NCBI GenBank assembly: GCA_965261925.1
Contig: OZ253486.1
Location: forward strand, 4,278,001-4,342,000
Source of the DNA: Bin87 sp965261925
Lineage (GTDB): Bacteria > Chloroflexota > Dehalococcoidia > Lucifugimonadales > UBA3495
Direction: 5' to 3'
Length of the DNA stretch: 64,000 nucleotides
Of the stretch, positions 7,297 through 16,477 are shown in pieces. The notes under the pieces were generated by a model. The model had not been told where the DNA came from, searched no databases, and saw only the letters and a program-made list of their open reading frames with translations. Within the stretch, counting starts at the first letter, position 1. Each line of letters opens with the position of its first letter. The position numbers were made by a program, and so were the translations under genes.

Positions 7297-8939
7297 GTCA
7301 ACGGTCAGCGAAAAGGTCCGCACTAACTGGTCAGCATAAATGTCATATTCCCCTCTATGGAGAATGTGACGTTGAACCAGAAAGAGCAAGCGAGACTCAA
7401 GGTTCTGAACCGCCTGTGGGCAGAGCAGATGACTGTGGACCAGGCAGCCACAGTGATGGGAGTGAGCACGCGCCACACCAGACGTATCCTGGCGGCGTAC
7501 CGGAGGGAGGGTGCCGCCGCCCTGGCTCACGGCCACCGTGGTCGTCGGCCGCCCAACGCAACACCGGAGACAACCAAAGCCGAGGTATTACACCTGGCCA
7601 GCACCCGCTACTTGGGAACCAACCACACCCACCTGAGCGAATTGCTTGGAGAGCGCGAGGGTATCGACATCGACCGCAGTACGCTACGGCGCATACTGGT
7701 GTCGGCTGGGTTGAACAGCCCGCGCCGTCGCCGTACGCCGCAACATCGGGTGCGTCGCCAGCGAATGCCGCAGGCCGGGATGCTGATCCAGATGGACGGC
7801 AGCTTTCACCGGTGGCTGGGGGAGGCGGGACCGCAGTTCACGCTGCTGTTGGCGGTGGATGACGCCACCGGCGCCGTGGTGAACGCCCTCTTCTGCGAGC
7901 GGGAAGACGCACGCAACTATTTCGTGATGATGCGGGAGCTGGTGCAGAGCTACGGCGCCCCGGTTGCCCTCTACGTCGACCGGCACGCCGTCTTCAAGCA
8001 CACGCCCGGGTCTGGGCTCGCCGGTGCGCCAACCCAGTTCAGCCGCGCCATGGATGAGCTGGGGATCCAGCTGGTATTCGCACTGTCGCCCCAGGCGAAG
8101 GGTCGCGTGGAACGAACGGCGGGAACGTTTCAGGACCGGCTGGTGACGGAACTCCGACTGGCTGGCGCGACCACCATCGCGGACGCTGACCACGTGCTGC
8201 AGGGTTTTCTGCCACGCTGCAACGCACGCTTCAGCGTTCCGCCGCAATGTCCCGAGGCCGCTTACCACCCACTGGCATCGGACGTGTGCCTGGACCGTAT
8301 CCTCTGCTTCAAGCACCGCAGGAAGGTGGCCCGGGACAACACGGTGAAGTTCCAGTTGCACACCCTGCAGTTGCTGCCCGAGCCACAATGTCCCAGCTAT
8401 GCCGGGGCCGCTGTGGAGGTCCTGGAAGGACTGGATGGTCGTCTATCCCTGCAACACCAGGGACGCACCATCCCTGTTCAAGAGGCGCCGCCCAATCCGG
8501 TATTCATGCGAACCGGTAACGAATCATCCCCACACCTTGCCAGGCACCGTTCCGGTCCTGGCCATCCGGACGGGTCCTGGGCGACGACCCTCTCCCAACT
8601 CGACACCAATTGTGCCGAAGAAACCGCGCCTGACCCGATTGCTGACCGCGGGACCGCAGCCGGCAAGGTGGCAGCCATTGCGCCTCGGAAGCCTACGTTT
8701 CTCCAAAAGGCTCGCTGGAAGGCCATACAGAAGGCGAAGCGTAAAGGCATGTCCATCCGAGGGATAGCGCGGGAGCTGGGAATCAACCGGGCCACGGTGA
8801 GGAAATACATCGACGCCGATACCCCACCGATGCGGCAAGTCCGCAGCGCGTCAACTACGCCAACACCTGATACCATGGCGGCATAACCGAGTGACATTTA
8901 TGCTGAACACTTAGCCGGACATTTACGCTGACCTTCGAC
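7297..8939 (+). mobile_element. ISNCY-family element with about 48-bp imperfect inverted repeats
   Basis: Left end 7297-7345 and right end 8891-8939 are inverted copies: both contain GGTCAGCG near the tip, then GTCCG, then TCAGCATAAATGTCA at the inner edge. Each end therefore holds two related TCAGC-type subrepeats. One intact transposase gene lies between. The left tip starts within 5 bases of the IS21 right repeat, so one element appears to have inserted at or beside the end of the other. Confidence 0.75.
7357..8886 (+). CDS. ISNCY-family (IS1202-like) DDE transposase
   Basis: A 509-residue transposase. The N-terminal half carries a helix-turn-helix (AATVMGVSTRHTRRILAAY near residue 31). 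The rve-like core has candidate catalytic residues Asp147 (IQMDGSFHRW), Asp208 (LYVDRHAVF) and Glu252 (GRVERTAGTF). The region LPRCNARFSVPP near residue 288 is also typical. An unusual C-terminal tail carries a second helix-turn-helix-like segment (GIARELGINRATVRKYI, near residue 470) resembling the N terminus of IstA proteins. The start ATG 7357 lies 12 bases inside the left inverted repeat. The gene is intact. Confidence 0.82.
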   Translation: MENVTLNQKEQARLKVLNRLWAEQMTVDQAATVMGVSTRHTRRILAAYRREGAAALAHGHRGRRPPNATPETTKAEVLHLASTRYLGTNHTHLSELLGEREGIDIDRSTLRRILVSAGLNSPRRRRTPQHRVRRQRMPQAGMLIQMDGSFHRWLGEAGPQFTLLLAVDDATGAVVNALFCEREDARNYFVMMRELVQSYGAPVALYVDRHAVFKHTPGSGLAGAPTQFSRAMDELGIQLVFALSPQAKGRVERTAGTFQDRLVTELRLAGATTIADADHVLQGFLPRCNARFSVPPQCPEAAYHPLASDVCLDRILCFKHRRKVARDNTVKFQLHTLQLLPEPQCPSYAGAAVEVLEGLDGRLSLQHQGRTIPVQEAPPNPVFMRTGNESSPHLARHRSGPGHPDGSWATTLSQLDTNCAEETAPDPIADRGTAAGKVAAIAPRKPTFLQKARWKAIQKAKRKGMSIRGIARELGINRATVRKYIDADTPPMRQVRSASTTPTPDTMAA

Positions 8940-9342
8940 ACCCGAGCGTTACAGTTTTCGCCCGCCCTTGACAGGAGAAGCGCGGTGTAGCGCAATCGTT
9001 TGGCGGAAGCGCTTCCCGCCACCTGTATCGGGTGATGCTCGTTCAGTTGCCCTTGCGTGGAGCGGGGCGACTCGGCAATCTTGCGGTTGTTCAATGCCAG
9101 GATTGTGAGGCGTATTTGCCTCGGTGTTCGGCAGAAACCTTATCCCGCGCAGGAACGAAAGAGGATTGACAAACACCGAAGACCGGCAATAAGCTCCAAC
9201 TATCCTGTTCGGAACCTGCTGGTCGGCCGATACGGAGAATGCCGGTTTATAATTGGAGAAATCCCAGAACGTCCTATCCTCAGCGGAATCAGTTAAAACT
9301 GGGAAATCCTATGTTAGAAGACGAAGTATTCAAGGAGGGCCC
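8940..9342. other. Intergenic leader before the GMC oxidoreductase
   Basis: About 400 bases with no gene I can support. A TATAAT-like hexamer near 9247 may be part of the promoter for the following gene, and AAGGAGG at 9332-9338 is its ribosome site. Base composition is less GC-rich than the flanking insertion sequences. Confidence 0.35.
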
Positions 9343-10917
9343 ATGAAATATGACGTTGTTATCGTCGGTGGGGGAGCGGCTGGATCGGTGTTGGCCAGCA
9401 GATTGGCTGAAAACGCGAATACCTCCGTTCTGTTGCTGGAAGCCGGGCCAGATTACCCTGATCCAGCCTATCTTCCGGACGAGATAAAGTTCGGCCACAC
9501 AAGTTTTGCAGAATCCCCAGACTCGGAACATAACTGGGCCCTGCGGGGAACGATCACCGAGGAGCAAGGGGAGATCCACGTAGCGCAGGGCAAGGTGATC
9601 GGAGGAGGGTCGTCCATCAACGGTCAGGCAATGCAAAGGGGGTTACCTGCGGATTTCGACTCCTGGTCTGGTATGGGCAACGATGAATGGTCTTATGACA
9701 AGGTCCTGCCGTACTTTAGAAAATCTGAGCACGATCTCGACATTCGGGATGATTTTCATGGAACCGACGGACCGATGCCAGTAAGGCGTCGTCAATCCGG
9801 GCCCTGGACAGACATCCAAAAGGCCTTCCACGCAGCCTGTTTGGAAGCTGGTTATGGGGTAGTCGAGGATACCAATGGCCCGAACCCCTCGGGCGTTGGC
9901 GTGTGGCCCTCGAACAACCTGGACGGCTGGAGGATGAGCGCTGCTATCACTCACCTAAATCCCATGCGCCACCGTCTTAACCTTACGGTGAGGGGAGGGG
10001 TTTTCGTCAGGAAGGTATTGATCAAGGATCTAAAGGCCGTCGGTGTGGAAGTAGAAAGCGGAGGCGAGATTTTCAACGTTGAAGCAGACCGGGTTGTGTT
10101 GAGCGCTGGGGCTATCAAGTCGCCCCATCTGCTCATGCTATCGGGAATCGGCCCGAATGACCAACTTCAACAATTTGGGATACCTCTCGTTCATGAACTT
10201 CCCGGAGTGGGACAGAACCTATTCAACCACCTGAGCGCCCAGATTACCTTCAAAGTCAAAGACGGAATGACCCTGGCTGCTGATGCTGATGCGGCGCGCT
10301 TTTGTTTACACTACACCTCCCACGGGTCCAGCGAAGCCAATGATATGTTGCTGAGGACCACCCCAATGGTTGACGAACGGCCGGAGCGCGTCCCCGGCTT
10401 CCGGACCAAGTACCTGAACGGTGAAGTTCCCCCAGACCGGGTGGCGCGAATCTCGTGCACGCTCGGGCTACCCGACGGCTCAGGATACGTCAGGCTTGCG
10501 TCTGCCGATCCCTCAGTGCAGCCGGACTTTAACTACCGCTATCTTCAGCATCCAAACGACATTCGTCGGGTGAGGGAAGGCGTGCGAATGGCGATTGGAT
10601 TCCTTGAATCCGATGCGTATAAAGACGTGGCCGATTACCGGCTCCACCCAACGGATGACATTCTGGCCGACGATGACGCTTTGGACCTCTATATACGCCA
10701 AACCGTTGGAACAGCCAGGCATGTGTCCGGCACATGCAAGATGGGCCCGGATTCAGACCCAATGGCGGTTGTTGATCAATACTGCAGCGTCAAGGGAGTA
10801 AAGGGGTTGTCGGTGGTCGATGCGTCGGTGATGCCGCGGGTTACAAGGTCAGGTGGCAGCCATGCAACGGTTGTCATGATAGGGGAACGTGCCGTCGACT
10901 GGATTGCGTCGGCTTAA
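9343..10917 (+). CDS. GMC-family FAD-dependent oxidoreductase (choline dehydrogenase-like)
   Basis: A 524-residue flavoprotein. The N-terminal Rossmann motif is VIVGGGAAGSVLASRLAE with the acidic LLLEAGPDY end, GMC signature 1 appears as GKVIGGGSSINGQ (near residue 86), and signature 2 as SAGAIKSPHLLMLSGIG (near residue 255). The C-terminal catalytic region has TARHVSGTCKMG and GGSHATVVMIGERA, each with a His. Members oxidise alcohols such as choline, glucose or polyethylene glycol; the substrate is not predictable. ATG 9343 follows AAGGAGG by 4 bases. It is flanked on both sides by insertion sequences and uses more A/T-ending codons than the core genes here, so it may be transferred cargo. 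Confidence 0.92.
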   Translation: MKYDVVIVGGGAAGSVLASRLAENANTSVLLLEAGPDYPDPAYLPDEIKFGHTSFAESPDSEHNWALRGTITEEQGEIHVAQGKVIGGGSSINGQAMQRGLPADFDSWSGMGNDEWSYDKVLPYFRKSEHDLDIRDDFHGTDGPMPVRRRQSGPWTDIQKAFHAACLEAGYGVVEDTNGPNPSGVGVWPSNNLDGWRMSAAITHLNPMRHRLNLTVRGGVFVRKVLIKDLKAVGVEVESGGEIFNVEADRVVLSAGAIKSPHLLMLSGIGPNDQLQQFGIPLVHELPGVGQNLFNHLSAQITFKVKDGMTLAADADAARFCLHYTSHGSSEANDMLLRTTPMVDERPERVPGFRTKYLNGEVPPDRVARISCTLGLPDGSGYVRLASADPSVQPDFNYRYLQHPNDIRRVREGVRMAIGFLESDAYKDVADYRLHPTDDILADDDALDLYIRQTVGTARHVSGTCKMGPDSDPMAVVDQYCSVKGVKGLSVVDASVMPRVTRSGGSHATVVMIGERAVDWIASA

Positions 10918-11103
10918 CCCCGCCTTACCGCTGTCTGAAATCTATGGTCTAAGACGGAGGGTTCGTAGCGACTGCTTCATCATGTTAAGCTTGGCCGTCG
11001 CTTCACAGATAGTCGGCGACTGATTAACGACAATTGATCCTGCCGGTAGCGTCGACCATTTTTGCCGGTCGATATGGGGTAATCATTCGGTACGGAGGTA
11101 CCG

Positions 11104-12606
11104 TTGATTACAGACCGACAAGTAGGGCTACTGAGGCAGAAACGTATGGAAGGCAAAACACAGGAAACGGCAGCAGCCAAGGCTGGGATGAGCGTGCGTT
11201 CAGCGCGCAAGTGGCAGAGTGGTCCATTGCCGTCGGCGACGAAACCGGAGCACTGGTGGCGCACTCGGCCCGATCCCTTCGACGGGGTGTGGGAGGATGC
11301 GATCGAGCCGCTGCTACGGAATGATCCGACCGGCAGGCTGAGGGCAACGACAATTATTGACTGGTTGGCCGAGCAGCATCCCGGTCGGTTCAGCGCCTCC
11401 CAACTCAGGACGCTGCAACGACGGTTACAGGACTGGCGGGCGCTGCACGGGCCGGAGCGGGAGGTGTACTTCCCCCAGGAGCATCCGCCGGGTCGGGAAG
11501 CCCAGTTCGACTTCACCCACTGCGGGGAACTCAAGGTGACCATCGCCGGAGAGTCCTACCCGCACCTGCTGTTCCAGTTGATCCTCAGCCACTCTGGATG
11601 GCGCTACGCCGAGGTCGCCGCCGGTGAGACCTTCCTGGCGTTGCAGCAGGGATTGCAGAATGCCCTCTGGACCCTGGGCGGCGTCCCAGAGGTGGTGCGC
11701 TCAGACAATACCTCGGCTGCCACCCACGAGGTGAAACGCAGCCGCGGCCGTGCACTAAACGACAATTACTCCGCTCTGCTGGACCACTACGGTCTCCGTT
11801 CCACCCGCATCAATCGCGGCCAGAGCCATGAAAACGGCGTCGCCGAGCATGCCCACTACCGCCTCAAGGACGCGATCGACCAGGCCCTCATCCTGCGGGG
11901 CAGCCGCGATTTCCACACCGCCGACGACTACGCCCACTTCGTACGGGAGATGGTGGAGAGACGCAATCGTCTGGTAGAGGGGAAGCTGGAGCAGGAGATG
12001 CTTTGCCTGGGCTCCCTACCGCCAGCTCCCGTGCCGGAATACGTCAACTACCAGTCCAAGGTGCGCAAGTGGAGCACCATCCAGGTAGCGGGACATAGCT
12101 ACAGCGTACCCTCCCGCCTCATCGGCAAGGAGGTGCAGATCCGTTTGTACGCCGACTGGGTGGAAGTCTACTACAAGGGCCACCTGGTGGAACGCATGGA
12201 ACGGGTGCGCGGCGAGGGTGCAGCCAACGTCAATTACCGCCACGTCATCGGCTCACTGGTGCGCAAGCCGGGAGCATTCGCCCGTTACCGCTTCCGGGAG
12301 CAGCTGTTTCCCACCTTGCACTTTCGGCTGGCCTACGATGCGCTCAACGGATGGCGCGGGGAGCGTGCCGACGTGGAGTACGTGCGGATCCTGCACCTGG
12401 CGGCCACCACCATGGAAGCCACGGTGGACAGCGCGCTGTCGCTGCTGCTGGAGGCGGGCCAGCCCTTCGACTACGCCGAGGTGCGAGACCTGGCCGAGCC
12501 CAAGGTGCCCGAAGCCCCAGCGCTGACCCTGTCCGGCCAGCCGGACCTGAAAATCTACGACCGCCTGCTCACGGTCAGCCTGGCCACGGTGGGGGTGTGC
12601 GGATGA
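11104..12606 (+). CDS. istA: IS21-family transposase IstA (second, divergent)
   Basis: A 500-residue transposase starting at TTG 11104, 4 bases after GGAGGT. An N-terminal helix-turn-helix (AAAKAGMSVRSARKW) precedes an rve core with AQFDFTHCGE, VRSDNTSAATHE and ENGVAEHAH as the probable acidic triad. The C-terminal region has STIQVAGHSYSVPSRLIGKE, as in IstA proteins. It overlaps istB by 4 bases (ATGA). Sequence and end repeats differ clearly from element 1. Confidence 0.92.
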   Translation: MITDRQVGLLRQKRMEGKTQETAAAKAGMSVRSARKWQSGPLPSATKPEHWWRTRPDPFDGVWEDAIEPLLRNDPTGRLRATTIIDWLAEQHPGRFSASQLRTLQRRLQDWRALHGPEREVYFPQEHPPGREAQFDFTHCGELKVTIAGESYPHLLFQLILSHSGWRYAEVAAGETFLALQQGLQNALWTLGGVPEVVRSDNTSAATHEVKRSRGRALNDNYSALLDHYGLRSTRINRGQSHENGVAEHAHYRLKDAIDQALILRGSRDFHTADDYAHFVREMVERRNRLVEGKLEQEMLCLGSLPPAPVPEYVNYQSKVRKWSTIQVAGHSYSVPSRLIGKEVQIRLYADWVEVYYKGHLVERMERVRGEGAANVNYRHVIGSLVRKPGAFARYRFREQLFPTLHFRLAYDALNGWRGERADVEYVRILHLAATTMEATVDSALSLLLEAGQPFDYAEVRDLAEPKVPEAPALTLSGQPDLKIYDRLLTVSLATVGVCG

Positions 12607-13385
12607 CGGTAATCGACACCAGCGTCATGCAGGAACGCATCGGCCAGCTGTGCCACCAATTCAAGCTGCCCACCATGGGCGCCCAGTCGGTGGACCGTTT
12701 CACCGCCTCCGGACATGGCGACGCCCTACCCATCTTCCTCGAGGTCCTGGAACAGGAAGCCGACGATCGCCGCCACCGGCGCATCAACCGGCTGCGTCAG
12801 TCGTCCAGGCTCCCCTCGGGCAAGACCTGGGAAACCTTCGAGCACCACCGGATGCCCCTGGCCCTGCGGCAGCAACTGGACCATCTGGCCCAGGGCAGTT
12901 TCGTGGAACACGGCGTCAACGTGCTGGCCTTCGGACTGCCCGGCACCGGCAAGACCCACGCGCTCTGCGCCCTGGGCCACCGCCTGGTCGAAGCCGGACA
13001 CTCGGTCCTCTTCGCACCGGCCTACCGCCTGGTGCAGGAACTACTCGCCGCCAAGCGCGACCTGGACCTACCCCGCCGGCTGCGCAAGCTGGACAACTTC
13101 GATTTCCTGCTCCTTGACGATCTCGGCTACCTGCCCCAGGGCGCCGAAGAGTCCGAGGTCCTCTTCACCCTGATCGCGGAACGCTACGAACGCAGGTCGC
13201 TGGGCATCACGTCCAACCTGGTCTTCTCAGAGTGGGAGCGCATCTTCGCCAACCCCATGGCCACCGCCGCGGCGATTGACCGGGTCGTGCACCACTCCGT
13301 GATCCTGGAGTTTGACGTCCCCAGCTACCGGACTGATGCCGCCCAGCAACGGGGCCAGGCCGAGGGGGTGAACCGGCAAAAATAG
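12603..13385 (+). CDS. istB: IS21-family helper ATPase IstB (second)
   Basis: A 260-residue AAA+ protein with Walker A FGLPGTGKTH (near residue 110) and Walker B FLLLDDLGYL (near residue 165), then GITSNLVFSEWERIF. Translationally coupled to istA by the ATGA overlap. The stop lies inside the terminal repeat region of the element. Confidence 0.92.
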   Translation: MTVIDTSVMQERIGQLCHQFKLPTMGAQSVDRFTASGHGDALPIFLEVLEQEADDRRHRRINRLRQSSRLPSGKTWETFEHHRMPLALRQQLDHLAQGSFVEHGVNVLAFGLPGTGKTHALCALGHRLVEAGHSVLFAPAYRLVQELLAAKRDLDLPRRLRKLDNFDFLLLDDLGYLPQGAEESEVLFTLIAERYERRSLGITSNLVFSEWERIFANPMATAAAIDRVVHHSVILEFDVPSYRTDAAQQRGQAEGVNRQK

Positions 13386-13415
13386 TGGACGTTTTTTCGG
13401 CAAGAATAGTTGACG

Positions 13416-14768
13416 CGGGACAGGGAGTTCTTGCGTATCGGGGTCGCTGGGCGACCGGGGGAAACCCTCCGACGCCAGCCACAGGTGGCGGCGCACCAGG
13501 GCGATGGCGTCGACGAAGGTCGGCGACGGTTTGTCGTACCAGGCCGCTCTACGCTGGATCATGGGGTGGCGTTCTTGCAGCGCGTGGGCGGCCAGGGTGA
13601 TCCAGGAAAAGAGTCCCAGCAGGACCGGCGTGGTGCGGGTGATGGCCAGGTCGGACCACTGGCGCTGGGTCTCCACGCCCAGATGGGTCCGCACCTCCTG
13701 AAAAGTGACCTCCAGTTGCCAGCGCAGCACGAACCATTCCAGGATCTGGCCATTCCAGGATCTGCGTCGGGTCTGCCGACGGGTCGGTGCACAGCAGGGC
13801 CTGGGGCGCGAAGGCGCCCTGTGGGTCTCGGATCAGCACCCAGCGAATGCGCACCGGGGGTTTGCCCGAGCGGTACCAGACTGCGGTCTGGGAGGTGAGT
13901 TCCACAGTGCGGGTGGCGCCGTCGTACCAGCCCACCGTGGCGCTGGTCCAGGTTACCTGAGGCTGGTCAGTAGCCGGGGGCTGCTCAAGGAGCGCTTTCA
14001 GCGAGGGTCGTCGTGCGCCCTTCAGCGCTGGGCGGCCGTTCTGACCCGGTTGACGGGGTGGCGCGGGCGCATAGAGGGCGGCATCCAGGCGCAGTCTGGC
14101 GATCAGGGTAACGGGTTCCGACAGGGACTGGCAGCAGTGCAGCAGGTCGAGCACAGCGTAGCCGTTGTCCCCCACCAGCACCAGCGCCGCTGCGGCAGCC
14201 AGCGGCGCAGTTGCAGGACCATCTGGCGTGCCCAGTCGGTGAGCTTCTTGTGCCGACGTCCTCTCTCCTGATAGTACCGCGCCGATGGCGCCAGCACCGT
14301 GAGCACCGGCAGGGCCCAATGGCGTCCCGCCCAGGGCACCTGGCCCAGCCACATCAGGGAGATCCAGCGCAAACCACTGGCTTTGACCACTTGGGAGCGG
14401 CTGGAACGCACCGCATCACGGTAAACGCCCAGAGCGCCGATGCTACGGCCCCGACGCCGCTCCAAGGTTTCGTCGACGCCGAAGATCAGGGGGCCATCGC
14501 CGCGATCCAGGTGCTGGAGCAACAATACCAACAGAATACCCGCGGCCGCACGGGGCGACCACACCGCCCGGTTGAGCACCTCATGGTAGCGGGCGAAGTC
14601 GCCGTCATCGCTGCGACCCATGACCCGCAGCGCCGCGGCCACCGTGCGCTGGCCTGGCGCCAGTATCGCGCCCACCAGCAACACCTGCGCTTTGCGCCAG
14701 GTTGGGTTGCTGAACAACGTTGCGAAGGGAACGAGAACGGCTACAATGGCATCGGGCAGGGTGAGCAT
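13416..14768 (-). pseudogene. IS701-like (DDE_5 type) transposase, frameshifted and truncated
   Basis: Three minus-strand frames together rebuild one transposase. The N terminus is 14103-14768, including FGVDETLERRRG and the ASGLRWISLMWLG block. The middle is 13549-14352, with LVLVGDNGYAVLDLL, and the C terminus is in the 13730 frame, with LRWQLEVTFQEVRTHLGVET. The first shift is near 14200, the second near 13740-13760, where CCATTCCAGGATCTG is partly repeated. The 3' end is cut by IS21 element 2. Not functional. The family name is from memory of the motif layout. Confidence 0.7.
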
Positions 14769-14864
14769 GGCTGGACCTTTCGTCGAAAGTGGGGTCAGGC
14801 CATCTTACCCTGTCCTTATTCTTTTCCTAAAAAATGCGCAAAGTCCAGGCACCGACCCCCCCGA

Positions 14865-15090
14865 CAGGGCAATCGCGTCTAAATTGAGTTCGGCGGAATA
14901 ACAGCTGGCGCTGACAGGAAAAGGTATCTCGTTACTCGAAAATGCAGGTGGTGAGCTTTGCGACCGCCCATTTCGACGGTAATCGAGGCTGGCATCGGCG
15001 CTCAAACGGTAATAAACCGTGGCCGACATCTGTGATACTAATACTTTGCATCGCTTGTTATGCCGAACACGATAAGACGCGATTGCCCTG
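14865..15090. mobile_element. 226-bp MITE, copy 2
   Basis: Identical in all 226 bases to copy 1 at 3105-3330, in the same orientation. The flanks are ACCCCCCCGA (left) and CCCCCCCCGA (right), a 10-base target duplication with one mismatch in a C-run. Perfect identity 11.8 kb apart suggests recent movement, so an active transposase with CAGGGCAATCGC-type ends is probably elsewhere in the genome. Confidence 0.88.
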
Positions 15091-15242
15091 CCCCCCCCGA
15101 AAACCAATGGCCCGGACGCTGGATTGACATTCGGGACGTGGCCATGTCCGCCGGCGATGAACGGGACCGGTTCACCTTCCGGCAACGCGCCCGGGCCCAC
15201 GTCCAGATCATGCGGCTGTTTCGCCAAGCCCGGCACCGGTGA
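15091..15242 (+). pseudogene. Remnant coding fragment of the decayed island
   Basis: After the MITE a frame reads WIDIRDVAMSAGDERDRFTF and ends at 15242 with a charged tail. It has no start of its own; the MITE separates it from whatever lay upstream. It lies just before the P-loop ATPase remnant in the same direction and looks like the end of the preceding gene of that element. No family assigned. Confidence 0.25.
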
Positions 15243-15278
15243 CGCACGCTCGGCTCCGGCTTTGACTTCGCTCAGATC

Positions 15279-16073
15279 ATGTGGGTGGACGATATGGGCG
15301 CGTCCAAGAGCGTCAGCGCCTGCGAGGAAGCCCTTTACTGGTTCCAGCGCGGCCATACCTTCTTTCATAACGGCGGCTTCAACTTCGGCCGCGTGGTCGA
15401 AGGTTCCGACATTTATGAGATCGTCGCCAACGTGCCGATGTACTCGGTAATCGGGTTTGACGAAGCCCACACCAGCCTTGAGTCGGGCATGGCCATGTCC
15501 ACCGGGGTCCGCGGCTTTGCCATCCTGTGCGCCGGCCTCAGAAAGAAGGGCTGCAAGCTCCTGTTGATGTCCGCGATGGCCCGCATGATCGTGCGGACCA
15601 TCCGGGAAATGACGTCGGAAGTGCGGCGCCCGTTCCAGGTCCAGGTTGCCCAGCAGGATCACGGTTTCAAGCTGGACTATCCGAACCACTCCGACCCCCG
15701 AAACTTTGTGCTGGCCTGGGAGTCGTGGGAAGACTTCCCGTTTCGCGGCGTTGACATCGTTGACGGCAAGGGCGCCCGCAAGCACAACGACGGGCTGGGC
15801 CCGCCCGACGATATGCAGGGCGTGGCCGGCGAAACGGTCCGCATGGCCTATATGTGTACCGACTCATTCCGGCCCGTCTACACGGCCCATGCCCAGCGCT
15901 ACGCCGGCAAGGCGGCGATGGAACAGGCCCGCGAAACGGCGGCGTTCTCGGGGCTCACCGACGAGCACCGGAAGGTCGTCGGATGGCGGTATTCCAAGCT
16001 TTCCGAGCCCGAATGCCCCGCCAATCTGAAGACCGCGGCCATAGCGCTGAACGTGGCGCTAGATTCCCGCTAG
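15279..16073 (+). CDS. P-loop ATPase of phage/plasmid type (Zot/terminase-like), probably truncated
   Basis: A 264-residue frame opening near a degenerate P-loop (DDMGASKSVSAC, residues about 4-16) and carrying a good Walker B (YSVIGFDEAHTSLES, near residue 62). The order and the GFDEAH box resemble virus- or plasmid-encoded packaging/morphogenesis ATPases, but I cannot assign a family. The normal P-loop GxxGxGKS is not complete and the N terminus appears missing, since the frame upstream is stopped at about 15265. It may be part of a decayed prophage. Short frames follow (one at 16086-16151). Confidence 0.5.
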   Translation: MWVDDMGASKSVSACEEALYWFQRGHTFFHNGGFNFGRVVEGSDIYEIVANVPMYSVIGFDEAHTSLESGMAMSTGVRGFAILCAGLRKKGCKLLLMSAMARMIVRTIREMTSEVRRPFQVQVAQQDHGFKLDYPNHSDPRNFVLAWESWEDFPFRGVDIVDGKGARKHNDGLGPPDDMQGVAGETVRMAYMCTDSFRPVYTAHAQRYAGKAAMEQARETAAFSGLTDEHRKVVGWRYSKLSEPECPANLKTAAIALNVALDSR

Positions 16074-16222
16074 ACCGGCGAACTCATGGACGGCGTATTT
16101 GGCGACGTCGACCAGGTGAAGGGGACCAACGGCTGGAAGACGGGGGCCTGAAACGCGCCATTTATGCCAAGTTAGGCCTGACCTTCTTATCCGACGACTA
16201 GCCCAGAAACCGGAGCTCTATC

Positions 16223-16477
16223 GTGGTATCCGCAGAGCGCGAACGCGCAAGCGACATTTACGATCCCAAGTACGACGGGGACGAAGACGACCTGCGCCCT
16301 CTGGAGCGGGGTGGGATGTCGCTCAAAATGGGCGACAGCGGCAGCGATTACGAGGATAAGTACCCCTATTCCAGGATCAACGCGCTACAGGCCGGGATCA
16401 AGTTCGCCGCTCTTTACAACTTCATCAAGGACTATCTGCCCAGGGCGCACAAAACAAAGATTCTGTTCAACGGCCTA
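16223..16477 (+). pseudogene. Unrecognised gene truncated by an IS5-family insertion
   Basis: A GTG-initiated frame encodes an acidic N terminus (DIYDPKYDGDEDDLRPLE) and a helical segment (RINALQAGIKFAALYNFI). At 16478 it runs into the inverted repeat of the downstream insertion sequence, and the remaining residues are IS-derived. It follows the P-loop ATPase remnant and probably belonged to the same phage-like element. The original 3' part is not seen on the other side of the IS. Confidence 0.4.

Larger units (their letters stand above)
11051..13414 (+). mobile_element. IS21-family element 2 (istA-istB)
   Basis: The left end has GTCGACCATTTTTGCCGG (11051-11068). The right end holds two inverted relatives, reading on the minus strand GTCAACTATTCTTGCCGA (ending 13414) and GTCCACTATTTTTGCCGG just inside. 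Multiple related terminal subrepeats are usual for IS21. Its genes are only distantly similar to element 1, so it is a different IS21 member rather than a copy. The right end truncates or abuts an IS701-like remnant. Confidence 0.75.

Noticed and set aside
12351..13385. Long frame running through istA into istB
   Set aside because: Only the part from ATG 12603 is IstB; the upstream part is a shadow frame of IstA.
16086..16151. 21-codon ORF after the phage-like ATPase
   Set aside because: Too short, with no ribosome site or homology.
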